DNA of 64,000 bases from Bradysia coprophila (GCF_014529535.1 NW_023503972.1:1860001-1924000); one strand, 5' to 3'. Shown: positions 49,032 to 60,009, counted from the first letter of the stretch. Translations and numbers: made by a program. Notes: generated by a model not told the origin, from the sequence alone.

Positions 49032-49411
49032 TCTCTCAAAAAATCGACTTAGGGGGGAAAATAAGTTTGAGAAACGCTGATTTTTAATATGGCGTAAACA
49101 CAACAACAACAACACGAGCGAACAAAGTAGCAGTGTTTCATAAACGTATTTACCCCCTTAATAATTGTAGTTTGGTTGCTAGGGAGGGTATTGATAATAT
49201 ACAAATCGAAAATACCAACCGTACCGGTATAACCCTGATGGACCTAAACGATGACTGTCTCAGGGAAATATTTACTCGTTTAACCGTCATGGATTTGTGC
49301 TCATTATTCGAAGTGTCTGAGGCCAATAAAAATATGCGCTTGAAGTCAATCACCAATGACGTATTTAAACGAAAGCACACAATTTGTAGAATGATTACAT
49401 TTCCACAACGA

Positions 49412-49821
49412 TTGTTAACTAGGGATGGGAGGCGTTCAAAATTATCGATAATATCAATCGAAAGAAATTATCGATAATTGATTAATCATATCGTTATCGA
49501 TAATTTAATAATTATCGATAATTATCAAAATATCGAAATTCGATAATTATCAAAATATCGATATTTTGATATTTATCTGAAAATTCATGATAATATACCG
49601 ATATATCGGAATATATCGATAAATATCGGATTTTCGGACCGAAATATCGAAATATCGATATATCGAATTATCAATATCTTGATAATTATCAAAATATCAA
49701 TAATTATCGATTATCGATATTTTTTTGATAATTTTCGATAAAAAAAGTCGATAATTATCGATTATCGATAATTGATAATTATCGATAATCATTTTCATTA
49801 TCGCCCATGCCTATTGTTAAC
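49412..49821. mobile_element. hAT MITE inside the F-box/LRR exon, with 8-bp target duplication
   Basis: TTGTTAAC (49412-49419) is repeated at 49814-49821. The element starts TAGGGATGGGAGGCG and ends CGCCCATGCCTA, imperfect inverted ends. Its body is a dense TTATCGATAAT/ATATCGAAA palindromic array. The host reading frame runs up to ...PQRLL at the left copy and continues LLTNFGPLISDLT from the right copy, so the insertion point in the codon series is exact. Confidence 0.92.
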
Positions 49822-50015
49822 CAACTTTGGACCTTTGATATCAGATCTAACGATTTCTTGTTGTTATGATCGGAACATTGGAAATCGTAAAATTAAAACG
49901 ATAACTCGATGCTGCAATGGTACGTTGAAATCGCTTAACCTTTCTGGATTTACATTAGATGTATACGAGCCAAATGATGCGCTCCGTAGTCTTGAAATAG
50001 TAGATTATTCACCTC

Positions 50016-50190
50016 TGTCCACATGTTTATTTAGACACTTGGGGAGTTATTGCATGAGCCGAAGGCGAATGTTATAACCCCAAGTGTCTAAATAAACATT
50101 TGGACAGAGGTGAATACGCTATTTTATCTACCGACGGCAAAATAATAGCACTTTTTCACTGCTATTATTTCACCTAGGTAGATAAAACTT
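50016..50190. mobile_element. Hairpin insertion in the F-box/LRR gene (two stems)
   Basis: Stem 1: ATTCACCTCTGTCC..ATGTTTATTTAGACACTTGGGG pairs with CCCCAAGTGTCTAAATAAACAT..GGACAGAGGTGAAT, with the loop motif GCCGAAGGC at 50058-50066. Stem 2: TTTTATCTACC pairs with GGTAGATAAAA around a TAATAGCA..TGCTATTA inner hairpin. LRR coding sequence stops before it and resumes after it (KGCYFESNPENL). Confidence 0.75.
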
Positions 50191-50755
50191 ATTATTAAAG
50201 GCTGCTATTTCGAAAGTAATCCTGAGAATCTATTCGCAAGCTGCAAGTCGTTGGTGGAATTTTCCTTTAATCACGTCTTCGATGATGATTTCTACGACAG
50301 CGTCTGCACACCAGAAATTGATGCCATGTACCGCCTTCACTTTCCTCAATTGAAGTCGTTCATCGGCGGCTGTACCAGCGAAGATTTTAAATATTTTATT
50401 TCGCGTCACACGAATATACAGAATATAAACGTACCCTGCGCTCAAATACCCATAATAGCTGATTATTGCAGTGATTTGAGGACATTGTATGTTCCTATTT
50501 CTATCGATGATCGGCTTGCCGAAAATAAAAAATCTGTAAAGAGGATTTCCGGTTTTAAGAACTTAGAAAAAATCATCATTGATGGAGAACGGAGAATGGA
50601 GAACGTAATGTATTGGATAGATCAGCGTGGTTACTGATGTGTGGCAAACAATATTCATGCGAGCCTGTGAGCTAGTAAAGACGTGAATATTGTTGGCATT
50701 AGTGGTTAACGTTAAATGTGGCACATAAACATCTGAAATGACTTCATTTTTGCTC

Positions 50756-50827
50756 GTCTCGTTGGTCGAGTTGGATAGGCGCTGGATTTATAAACCAGAG
50801 GTTGCTAGTTCAAGCCCAGCTGTAGAC
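50756..50827 (+). tRNA. tRNA-like sequence (72 nt), probably SINE- or element-borne
   Basis: It has a tRNA-sized cloverleaf: imperfect 7-bp acceptor ends (GTCTCGT / TGTAGAC), an A-box-like TGGTCGAGTTGG, an anticodon arm CTGG-ATTTATAAA-CCAG (a loop reading TTTATAA, anticodon UAU if real, with one stem mismatch) and a B-box-like AGTTCAAGCC. Inverted repeats flank it (CATCTGAAATGACTTCATTTTTGCTC / GAGCAAAAATGCTTTCACTTCAGAT) and an A-rich tail follows (AATAAAAATAAAAA, ~50880-50893). This fits a tRNA-derived SINE or element better than a working tRNA gene. Confidence 0.5.
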
Positions 50828-52256
50828 ACATGAGCAAAAATGCTTTCACTTCAGATTTTGATGTCTAGTATGTTTCACTTAATAAAAATAAAAATTTGTT
50901 GGTTTTACACCAGAGTTCACAGGAACTCATAATTCTCGTATTGATGATTAACTTGCAACAGAAGGGGTTGCGCTGACATATGTACGACAGCTAAGGTATT
51001 TGCCGTCGTTGAAGACAATCATACTGCGTGCAGTACATTGTAGTGATACAGTTTTAACATTGTTATCCCAGCTTGAAATGTTAGAAGAACTTGATTTTTT
51101 CGAGTGTTCATGTGACCATGACACAAGTTTCAACTTACTCGCAAAATTATGTTGGATGAGAAAATTTTCAATGAATGTATTGCGCAACTAAGTTATCAAA
51201 TTTCGATCTAGTCTACCTGGTCAGAAGACTAATGAAATTAGAGGAAGTAATTCTCACTACTTCAAGGGATTTTGCAATCGATAAAGAAATGTATTCACGA
51301 ATTGAAGATGCTCGATTAAGGTCGGGCTTAGCTCGACCTGCTCTTACTATAAACTGCAATAAAATGAAAAGCACGTTCCCCGAGTCAGTAATCTAGGCGT
51401 TTAGCATAATTGTAGCGAATGTTTTGCAACCTCGATTCGTAGGACGTTCCCAAAGCACCTAGCAGGGTAATAGAGGTTTTACCACGTCAAATAGAGTAGT
51501 ATTTTGATACGAATAATACCATTAGGGGGCTGTACAGCCCCTAGCAGCCTTAATGGTAATTTAGCAATGACATTATGAAAAAAAGGTATGGAAATATTCG
51601 CATACTTCGATTAAAGTACTACTCTATTTTTTTCTATTCTGCCTGCTTTGCAGCGAAGTATCCTTAGCTATTGTCGAATGTTTTAATGGAACCAGTAGTT
51701 AGTAACCACGATTTTGTAATCGAAAAGTATTTTAATAAATCAATTGGATGTAAACTTGAATTAGTACAGTTCGCTGTTGAGAAGTTGTTGTAAAATCCTA
51801 TCAACCAAATCTGCTTCTGCTGTACGCGATGGTGCAGATTAAAAAAAGGTAAGAATCTTTCAGGGTGGCGAAAAGCGTCGTTTCAATTTATGTGTCTTGC
51901 TGTAAGTTATATCCGTTATACAAATACACTGTATCCAGTCCCTACAAGCTCTAGTACTCAGCTATATTTTTGTATGCTTATTGAACTAGTTCAACTATTG
52001 AACTACGTTTTTTTTGCGCTTGAAAACTAAAATGAGACGAAACCACAACAAAATTAACAAAGAAATCAATCTACAACCAATTTTTCAGCAAAGCATACAC
52101 ACTTGATCGCATCCGAGAATCCATTTTCGGCCCTAGACAGCTAATAATGTTTTGCTCTAAACAATGGCTACATACTTCAAGCTTCAGAACCCCTACATAC
52201 TCAACGTATTGCACATTATAATGTTAAAACCAATGTATACAGTAATGTCTTTCCAT

Positions 52257-52480
52257 GATGCGAGTCGCATTATGGGATTTAAACACAAACTATCTTTGTG
52301 TCCAGATCTCAAAATGTCTGATGCGAGTCGCTTTTTGGGATGCAAACACAAACCTTCTTTGTGTTAAAATCTCAAAATATTTGATACGTGTCGCTTGTTG
52401 GGATCTAAACACAAACCGTCTTTGTGTACAAATCTCAAATGTCTGATACGAGTCGCTTGTTGGGCCTTAAACATTTTGAG
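52257..52480. repeat. ~62-bp tandem repeat, about 3.6 copies
   Basis: The unit contains GATGCGAGTCGC, GGGAT..AAACACAAAC and CTTTGTGT...ATCTCAAAATGTCT. Copies begin at about 52257, 52320, 52382 and 52445 and diverge by 10-20%. The frames that run through it are by-products. Confidence 0.85.
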
Positions 52481-52672
52481 ATTTGGACACACCCATTATG
52501 CCATTTAAGCCACACCTCCGCTTTTCATAGAGGCAATACTTGCATGTTAATGGGGAGGGTCTTAAATCTTGCAGGAGGCGGGTTCAAAAATTTTTGTTTT
52601 GGACTAAGCTCACGGATATCACAATATTGTACCATTGGTATAATTTTAATTGACATCATCAAACTCATAAGA

Positions 52673-53953
52673 TCAACAATGATCTCGGTATCCAATACAT
52701 TTACTTAAGACTGCAATAACTTCCATTGATATTTTCATTGGATTTGGTCGTACGGTCCTTGGAAGATAGTAACAAGATTTATCGTTGTCTAATACGTATT
52801 GTCTGATTGCTGGGACGTAGTTCAGTACTAAAACTTCTCTCTCTTGTGACAATTGATCCAATTCAACGAATGCTGGTCTAACTTTCATAAGAATGTTGGT
52901 AACTTTTAGTGAATTCGCCTTAAACTGTTCCACATAGGTTTGAAGGTCTAAGTAATCACATTGATGATTTTTGTTGCTTTGGTATGCGCTGCTAATTCTA
53001 TCAAAATTAACTTCAATAAAGTTCCTAAGCGTAGCAACATAGTCAGAAGAGTAGCATTCGCTTTCGCTTCTCGGAATCGGTATGTCATCCTAAAAATCCA
53101 TTGTTCTTCGATTGGTCAGTTTTCATAAATATTGAGAAATTGGAAATATTTACCATTTTCAGGCAGTTGCATCGAGGTCTTCCAAATTCAATCGGGGCAA
53201 TCGGTGCAATTGCTTGTAGAAAGTTCATTTGCTATGATCAAAAATTGAAAGATTAATTGCATAACTGGAACGTAATTATGAAATCCCTTACTGGGTTATT
53301 TCCACGTTCCATTTTAGATTTCAATTTCGCACACGTTAGCAACGATGTGAAAATATTTTCCCCACTTTCGAATGCTTGCGATAGAGTTTGCATGAGAACT
53401 GTAGCGCAGTCCGGTGAATAATTGGTGAATGAGCACATCGTATAAGGGAGAAACGATTTCATCATAAAATCTGTAAATCTTTTATGGGCTTTCATTATTG
53501 CGGGAGTACAGTCATCGTCAGTGCATGAGAAGAAAGCGTCAACAATTTGTAACGTTCTCACTTCCATTCCTTCGACGAAATTTTTATATTCTGCAAAATT
53601 GCATCGCCTCCGAATGCCTTGGAACAGTAGGTGATTGTATAGGTTGTTAAAATTCTGATAGACTTGATTTACAAATTTAACTTTTGGATAGCAGTCTTGA
53701 ACGTATCTAGGGTTGTCGATGTAGACCTGTTTGAATTGAAAGAAATGTCTTCAGAGAGAGCTTTAAAAAAACCGCTTGTAAAGTTACCAGATTCACACAA
53801 TCACAGTCAGTTGATCCTCTACGGGATCCACTTGTTGTGGTAACCTAAAATATACACGTAACAACTTCATCGAATGTAGGAGAGCTATCGTATCGACAAT
53901 AAGTTTTCTTATACCAAAGCAAAGAACATTATGAACAAGTGAGTCGGTTTCAT
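52673..53953 (-). CDS. Secreted protein of unknown function, 5 exons, 341 aa
   Basis: Exons, from start to stop on the minus strand: 53953-53915, 53844-53788, 53726-53292, 53231-53154, 53089-52673. All are phase 0 with GT-AG junctions; introns are short. The first exon is a compact signal peptide (MKPTHLFIMFFAL) and cleavage may fall near VTTTSG. The mature chain has scattered cysteines (STDCDCVNL, YVQDCYPK, CSFTNYSPDC, LLTCAK, CNC, HQCDY, CGYRDHC-like C-terminal end) and is mostly helical in appearance (FTDFMMKSFLPYT; VEQFKANSLKVTNILM). I recognise no family. Secretion suggests a haemolymph, gut, salivary or reproductive-tract role, but nothing here decides. The start was chosen because it alone gives a signal peptide and open phase-0 joins. 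Confidence 0.72.
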
Positions 53954-55002
53954 CTTCTCTCGACAAGTAATCTTGGTGCGATTTTAATATTCCACACGAA
54001 TAGCTAACAACACAGAAAAAGGACAACAACTGGTTCTCTAGATACACTAAATTGCACTAAATGTAAATTACTCTGAAAAATTTTTGGTTCAAGTTTACGA
54101 TTTTCCCTATTCTACCGATTATATCATACCACAACGGCCACTAGTGGTTTCTAATACTGATGGGTCGTTTTGTCTCCGTTTACGCAAACCACGCCTCTTT
54201 TATATTGTTAAAAATGGTCTGTCAAGTGAATGAAGCCAAAACGGAGGCTAAACGGCATGCTTTTTTTTACTGTGATCGCAGCTTAAAACACGCATTTCAG
54301 ACAAAAAAGCGTATCCGGCAAAATATCCTCTTTTTACTTGCGTTTTGAATAAAGCTTTGCCCGCCTCTAAGACTAGAAAATACAAACAAATTTCGTAAAA
54401 TATGTGGATACGTGAAATACGTAATATTTGAGCTTTGTGGTGGGCAAATTGGCAGCAAAATTGTTCTCAACACATATGTTGGTCCAAAACCTACGTAATA
54501 TTATACGAGATTTTACTCTGATACAAGCTAATGTCGGGGACCACCGCACTGGTCCTAGCATGCTGAATTGACAATTGTCAAATTTGGAGTGCCAACTGTG
54601 ATTTCATTAGCCTCCACATATTTTCTATGCTCATGCTAGAAGCAGTGCTGTGCGGGGACACATTTTATCGGAGATAAAACCAGCCTACGTATATAATTCG
54701 TCTAACGGACACAATTCATAAATCTCATACAAATCAGCATTTGGCTATACCTAACAAAGCCAAATAAATAACACACATTTTTTTCTGACTCGACACTATT
54801 ATATTTACTTACTCGTAGGTGTTGTATAGGCCGAGATCCCATGTTGTAGATACGCGGATCGACACTTCTGTTTCAAATTATTTAACGATCATCTTGGTAT
54901 AACGTTTTATTCGGTGCGAACTTCAAGTTGATTGGGGCTCGAATGCGAAGAAACGGTGTGTGATTGTCATTTTTGCTTTTTGAAGGAAGTCTTTTCAATT
55001 TC
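53954..55002. other. Interval upstream of the secreted-protein gene
   Basis: It carries the presumed promoter of the minus-strand secreted-protein gene (no clear TATA). Dispersed repeat fragments are visible: CTCCGTTTACGCAAACCACGCC..ACGGAGGCTAAACGGCATGC near 54176-54261, related to the 8843-9055 element, and a GACAATTGTCAAATTT / CATGCTAGAAGCAGTGCTGTG stretch near 54570-54660 that resembles 7465-7515. No gene is supported. Confidence 0.45.
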
Positions 55003-55340
55003 CCAATAGTACATTGAATGACAAGGGGCGAAAGTAAAAAAATTCAACCGTGTGCGAGAGTTGATGCCCGCGCCGAAGGCAAGGGCCTCAATCGCACAGG
55101 TTGAATTTTTTTATTTTTGCCCCGAGTCGTTCATACTATTTTTTTTGATACCAACATCGAAAGTTGATACGTATCGCAAACAGCAGAACAAAATGTTGAA
55201 ATATTAAGGCATTTAGCCAGAAAATGCGGGGGTCCAGGGGGCGGCAGCCCCCTGGTATATCAAAAATTTAATTATTTAGCCATCACAACAACAACACCCA
55301 CAAAAATTAACAAATAACTAACAAATCATTCAGCAACAAA
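55003..55340. repeat. Left arm of a large inverted repeat (partner 63338-63688)
   Basis: From CAATAGTACATTGAATGACA through GGGGCGAAAGTAAAAAAATT, the GCCGAAGGC hairpin (55072-55080), TTTTTTTTGATACCAACAT, GGGGGTCCAGGGGGCGGCAG and ATTATTTAGCCATCACAACA, the sequence reappears inverted at 63338-63688 with modest divergence. The arms are about 340 bp and 8 kb apart. Confidence 0.85.
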
Positions 55341-55467
55341 TGGTTATTTGGATCACAAGGGACGAAAGTAAAGAAATTCAACCGTGTGCGAAGTTTGCAG
55401 CCCGTGGCCGAAGGCCAGGGCTGCAATCGCACAGGTTGAATTTCTTTACGTCGTGCCATGTGATCCA

Positions 55468-57106
55468 TGTTGAATTTAGGAATTCATATTTCAATGTTGT
55501 TCATATGGACATATCGGTCTAGTCATATTGTTGTACATAGTCGTAATCATATGTGACAATAAATGTTCTTCTTGTTTGTACCTCCACCGGGTAAAGATCG
55601 TCTTTTATTTCGCTGTGCAGAATCATCAAATCTTAACAGGTTATGGAGCCCAGGAACGCGAAAATAAAAGTCGAAAAGTGAAGAACAGAAGCCGCAGATC
55701 GTCAACAAATTGTTTTTCGAAATCGTTTACCGGCATGGATAGTGTGCGATTGTGGAGAAAATTTCTAAATTTCATCGAATCAAAATGGATGTGAACAATT
55801 TGAAGGCTGGTGGATCTGCGAAAATGGTGCGAACTGTATTGGACTGCGAGGAAACGCTGAAAAGAAAACGACAGAAGGGCTTAACACAAAAATCATGGAT
55901 GGATGGTGCTGTGTGAGAAGGACTCGGACGACGAAAAAGGTTTTTTTTTTTCGATCACACCGAGTGAATCAAAGGCAATCATCAAGGCGAAATTTTGTGT
56001 GAAAGCAAGGTCAAATTGGATCGCTCGATTGTTCAAATGGATGGTGGCGTGCCGTGTGAGAAGGATTCGGACGACGAAAAAGGTAAAATCTGGCGTGATT
56101 TTGGAAGGTTTTTCGGTCACACCGAATGAATCAACGGCGATAAGCATCATCAGGAGAAAATTGATGTAAAAGCGATAAAATTGGGTCGTTCAGCTGGCTG
56201 TTCAAATGGTTTTGGTCGTACAAATGGTGGCATCGTATCGATGGACAGTGTACATGAAATTGAACAAGACAATCCGGAGAAATTGTGGTTCCGGCGAAAT
56301 GAGGTTATGTTTCGGAAACCGCATGTTCAATTGGAATCTGGTCAATTAGAATCTCGTCATAAGAAGGATTTAGGCGACGAAGAGGTGTAATTCGGCGATG
56401 GAAGGTTGTCACGTTTCATCAGCTGTGTAAATCGATTAAATTTCGTCGCGCGTATGAGGACAAAATATCAATATCGGCGGTTACATCGTTTGCCAAGAAG
56501 TCAGAAACATTGGAGTTATCCGAGACGATTCATTGTGTGTCTGCGTTTGGAGGCGAATCATGTGGTCAAAGAAGGGAAGTATTCGGTCGTATGAATCACC
56601 GGAGAAATGGCGTCTTTGATTGTAACGATGATTAGATCAAACTGGCAACATTGGGCGTGGCGATTATGCAAATTTGGAATACGATGTTCGGTACAATGAC
56701 GACGAGCAATTGGGGTCTGAGATGAGAGATTCATTATCGGTAAAAGTGTCTGATCGAAGGATACGCTCAACGCTATTATTGTGTGAAGATTTTGTGTTTT
56801 TTTTTATGTTTTGCAACATTTTTTCACAAAGAATTTATTTTTTACCTTGAATTGTGATGAGAAAGAATTTTTCCAATTCAGGGAGAGTTTTTCGTTAGTT
56901 TATTGACAAGAATTGAAATATTCATTCAGGGAGCGTGTTGAATTTAGGAATTCATATTTCAATGTTGTTCATATGGACATATCGGTCTAGTCATATTGTT
57001 GTACATAGTCGTAATCATATGTGACAATAAATGTTCTTCTTGTTTGTACCTCCACCGGGTAAAGATCGTCTTTTATTTCGCTGTGCAGAATCATCAAATC
57101 TTAACA
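55468..57106 (+). mobile_element. Copia-type TRIM / non-autonomous LTR retrotransposon with apparently identical LTRs
   Basis: The 171-bp LTRs at 55468-55638 and 56936-57106 both run TGTTGAATTT...ATCTTAACA and appear identical by eye. Exact 5-bp target duplications ATCCA flank the element (55463-55467, 57107-57111). Just after the left LTR, GGTTATGGAGCCCAGG resembles the copia primer site complementary to the anticodon region of initiator tRNA-Met. A purine-rich CAGGGAGCG precedes the right LTR. The interior (1.3 kb) has no pol. It contains a short frame from 55785 (MDVNNLKAGGSAKMV...) and a duplicated ~135-bp unit at ~55893-56028 and 56031-56175 sharing GTGTGAGAAGGA.TCGGACGACGAAAAAGG. Confidence 0.93.
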
Positions 57107-57112
57107 ATCCAT

Positions 57113-57190
57113 ACAACTTTTCATTACAACAACTACGAAAGTTGTATATTTCGCTGACCAAATGAGACGCGAAAATGAAAAAATGCAACT
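57113..57190. repeat. Inverted repeat, middle layer, left arm (partner 60168-60242)
   Basis: ACAACAACTACGAAAGTTGTATATTTCGCT and ATGAGACGCGAAAATGAAAAAATGCAACTC recur inverted at 60168-60242 with only a few differences. It lies outside the inner arms around the recombinase gene. Confidence 0.8.
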
Positions 57191-57239
57191 CGAAGTCATT
57201 TTACCAAATTGTACATTATTCATTGAGAATCTAATTTAT

Positions 57240-57440
57240 ATTTTCATGCTTCGGGGCCGAAAATGAGGGCAATTTTTTGAATTTTCTCGGGTTTCCGGCC
57301 CTCTGCATGAAAACTTACATGTGCACCTGTTTGGGACGGTTGATTTAAGGCACTTTCGCTTGTAAGCCTCAATTCGTTCGGCCTACAATCCGCGAAATTG
57401 CCTAAAATCAATCGTCCAAAACAGGTACACAAATAACCAA
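57240..57440. repeat. Inner inverted repeat, left arm, flanking the recombinase gene
   Basis: ATTTTCATGCTTCGGGGCCG ... GGTACACAAATAACCA (about 200 bp) matches the reverse complement of 59643-59847 almost base for base. Each arm is itself a partial hairpin (ACCTGTTTGGGACGGTTGATTTAAGGCA against TGCCTAAAATCAATCGTCCAAAACAGGT). Confidence 0.9.
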
Positions 57441-57618
57441 TACGCAACACTGCAGCATAAATGCATTTCGACAGCGTTCTTTTTTTCCGTAATAATTGTT
57501 TGTTTTTTTAAATTCAATCGAAGTGGGCTATTCTGAATTACTTAAAAAAAAACGTGTGCCCGTCAGTATAACTACGTTTACCACATCGTTTAATCTTAGT
57601 AATTTTGAAGAAAAATAA

Positions 57619-59408
57619 ATGTCCGGAGAATCCAGCTTTGTACTATCGAAGGAGTGTGACGACATGGATATAGTTATGTCTCAAATAAAGACTGGTGATT
57701 TACAATTTGACGATAATGTCATTTTGGTCGAAACGATGAGTGTGAATGGAGCGACGTCTTTCGCTCAATCAGAAAGCGATGACATGGACGAAATAATGTC
57801 CCAAATTGACACAGAAGCAATGGAACAAGATCAACGAATGGACGAAATGGACCTGATAATTTCACAGATCGATACTGAAGAATTGCAACAGGAAATCGAC
57901 GACATAAGTGATTCGCAAGAAATTATTGATGAGTACACCGCAGCTTTGTCAGAAATCAGCGAGGAAGTTGTAAATGAAATGGGACAAGAGGACGACATTG
58001 AACACGATATTCCTCCCGAGTTGATGGAAGAATACCATCGAGCGATGGACCAAATAATTCCGACGAAATCCGGCAACCGCTATCAGCAGGCCTACGATGT
58101 GTTCAGAAAGTGGCAGGAAGCGCATCGCACGAATAGTTTTGACGAAAAAATTGTGTTAGCCTATTTCGGTGCGGCAGCTAAAAAATATAAACCGCCAACG
58201 CTTTGGAGCATCTATTCCATGCTTAAGAAAACACTGCTTTGTAAGCATAATGTGGACTTGGTAAAACACTGTCGGCTACGAGCTTTTCTGAAGATGAGAT
58301 CCGATGGCTATGAACCCAAGAAAGCGAACGTGTTTGAAACGGAACATCTGCGCAAATTTTTTCTTGAAGCACCCAATGATGTCTACTTGGGCATGAAGGT
58401 AAATTTGCAAAATAAAATCGTTCGTTCAGCTCTTTACGATTTCTTTTTCAGGCTGTCATGATATTCGGCCTGTGCAGTGGATCCAGAGGATGTGAGCTGA
58501 CTAATTTAACATTGGATAACGTGAAAGACGACGGCAAAGAAGTTATCGTGAAAATACCAATGACGAAAATGAAAACGAAAACTGCCAAGCTCTACGTCGT
58601 TGGCAACGATTTTGCAAAGATCATTCGCCAATACCTTGACATGCGTCCAGCATCGGTGACAACGGACCGTTTATTCCTGCAATGGAGGAAAGGAAAGTGT
58701 ATTGCTCAAGTGATGGGCAAGAACAGTATTGCTAAGATACCAAAGGATGTTGCACGATTCCTAAAGTTGCCTGAACCGAATTCGTATACTGGACATAGCT
58801 ACCGTCGGACTACAACGACAGTTGCTGCCAATGCTGGTTTCACTGTTACGGAGCTTAAACGATTTATTGGTTGGAAGTCGGACAGAGTTTGTGAAGGGTA
58901 CATTAAAGATTCTGTCGGTTATCAACGAAAGTTGTCAAAACGACTTTGCGACGAAATTTTACCCTCAACAAGCACCGGAGACATTTCACCACCTTCATTC
59001 GAAGATTCGGATCCGCTCACAATTCCGGTTGTGACCACGATTCCGGCTTTGCCCACTATGCCGGTTTTGCCAGCGATTCCGGTTATGCCCACAATTCCGG
59101 TTGTGACCACGAAACCGTCCACGAAACCGACCATTTTGTCGTCCACGATTCCGGAAGTTCTGCCATTCAAGGTCCCAGCTGTTCGGCCGTCAACAAATGT
59201 GTCTGTACCGTCCACGATTCCAGCTGCTGTGCAGTCGCCCATGTCAATACAATTTGACTCTTCTTCTGGACTCACGCTTTCTGGTGCCGGAAAGACTCTT
59301 ACACTATCTGGTGTTGATGGATCGCAAAATGCTCTAAAGAAGGAGCCGAATGTCATTTATCATTTTGGGGGTGACAACAATTCTTTTACAATAATTAACA
59401 TGAAATAA
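57619..59408 (+). CDS. Crypton-like tyrosine recombinase, 578 aa, one intron
   Basis: Exon 1 is 57619-58398 and exon 2 58452-59408. The 53-bp GT-AG intron is phase 0 and joins NDVYLGMK to AVMIFGLCSG. The N-terminal ~150 residues are acidic, with three related segments around (D/E)MD.(I/V).SQI.T. A core-binding-like region (ANRYQQAYDVFRKWQEAH-type, 155-255) follows, then the catalytic domain. R272 (SGSRGCELTNL), a Lys cluster at 299-304, H375 and R378 (TGHSYRRTTTT), W401 in the H/W position (FIGWKSDRV) and Y410 (CEGYIKDS) make a complete R-K-HxxR-W-Y set. A Pro/Val/Thr repeat (~440-490) ends the chain. Tyrosine recombinases cut and join DNA via a 3'-phosphotyrosine; Cryptons use one for transposition. 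No RT accompanies it, so DIRS is unlikely. AATAAA lies at 59445-59450. Host domestication cannot be excluded. Confidence 0.85.
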
Positions 59409-59642
59409 CTCCGAACAATAACTGCTTCTCGATAATAATTTTGTAATAAAACTGTCGATTGAAAAGATGTGTGTGAGAAATTTTATTGAATCGCCCTGAA
59501 CCGAGTCTCTTTTCCAAAATTACTTACCAAATAGCAATGATTCTCTTCTCGATAGCCATGATTTAGACAAATTTTCAGTACACATAAACGGTTAACTCTT
59601 CTAAAAAAACAACCGAGGGCATTTGGCACATGATTACAAACG

Positions 59643-59847
59643 ACATGGTTATTTGTGTACCTGTTTTGGACGATTGATTTTAGGCAATTTCGCGGATTGT
59701 AGGCCGAACGAAGTGAGGCTTACAAGCGAAAGTGCCTTAAATCAACCGTCCCAAACAGGTGCACATGTAAGTTTTCATGCAGAGGGACGGAAACCCGAGA
59801 AAATTCAAAAAATTGCCCTCATTTTCGGCCCCGAAGCATGAAAATTT
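59643..59847. repeat. Inner inverted repeat, right arm, flanking the recombinase gene
   Basis: Reverse complement of 57240-57440 with very few mismatches (for example GTGAGGCTTACAAG against CTTGTAAGCCTCAA). It begins 235 bp after the recombinase stop codon. No clear target duplication is seen outside the pair. Confidence 0.9.
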
Positions 59848-60009
59848 CACATCCTTATCTGTTAAATCGAGTCTATCGAAATATCGTAATTAAGTAATGA
59901 AAGTGAGAAATTCTTTCTTCATTTCTTCCTATCAAAATATTAATCGAAGAAGCCCGCCTATCTATGGCAGCGTTCTTTTTGTTAGAAACGTTCCTGCGAG
60001 AGCTGCAAT

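Larger units (their letters stand above)
49238..51396 (+). pseudogene. F-box / leucine-rich-repeat gene, disrupted by insertions
   Basis: The first ATG in frame gives an N-terminal F-box (MDLNDDCLREIFTRL then TVMDLCSLFEVSEANKNMRL). Leucine-rich repeats follow (GTLKSLNLSGFTLDVYEPND; LRSLEIVDY; CKSLVEFSFNHVF; LPSLKTIILRAVHC; LEMLEELDFFEC; LMKLEEVIL). F-box/LRR proteins select substrates for SCF ubiquitin ligases. The reading is broken by a hAT MITE (49420-49813), a hairpin element (~50016-50190), a tRNA-like element (stop at 50638; ~50640-50940) and a frameshift near 51185. Coding similarity resumes after each break, so the gene was intact before the insertions. An intron could in principle excuse one break, but no GT-AG pair was found. 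Confidence 0.75.

Noticed and set aside
50756..50827. A functional tRNA-Ile(UAU) gene
   Set aside because: The acceptor and anticodon stems have mismatches, and the flanking inverted repeats and A-rich tail point to a mobile derivative.
53793..54047. 84-codon minus-strand frame as first exon of the secreted protein
   Set aside because: It begins at a GTG, has no good in-frame donor, and a different frame in the same DNA gives an ATG, a signal peptide and phase-0 splicing.
57619..59408. DIRS or Ngaro-type retroelement for the recombinase gene
   Set aside because: There is no reverse transcriptase, RNase H or methyltransferase anywhere in the flanks, so a Crypton-like origin fits better.
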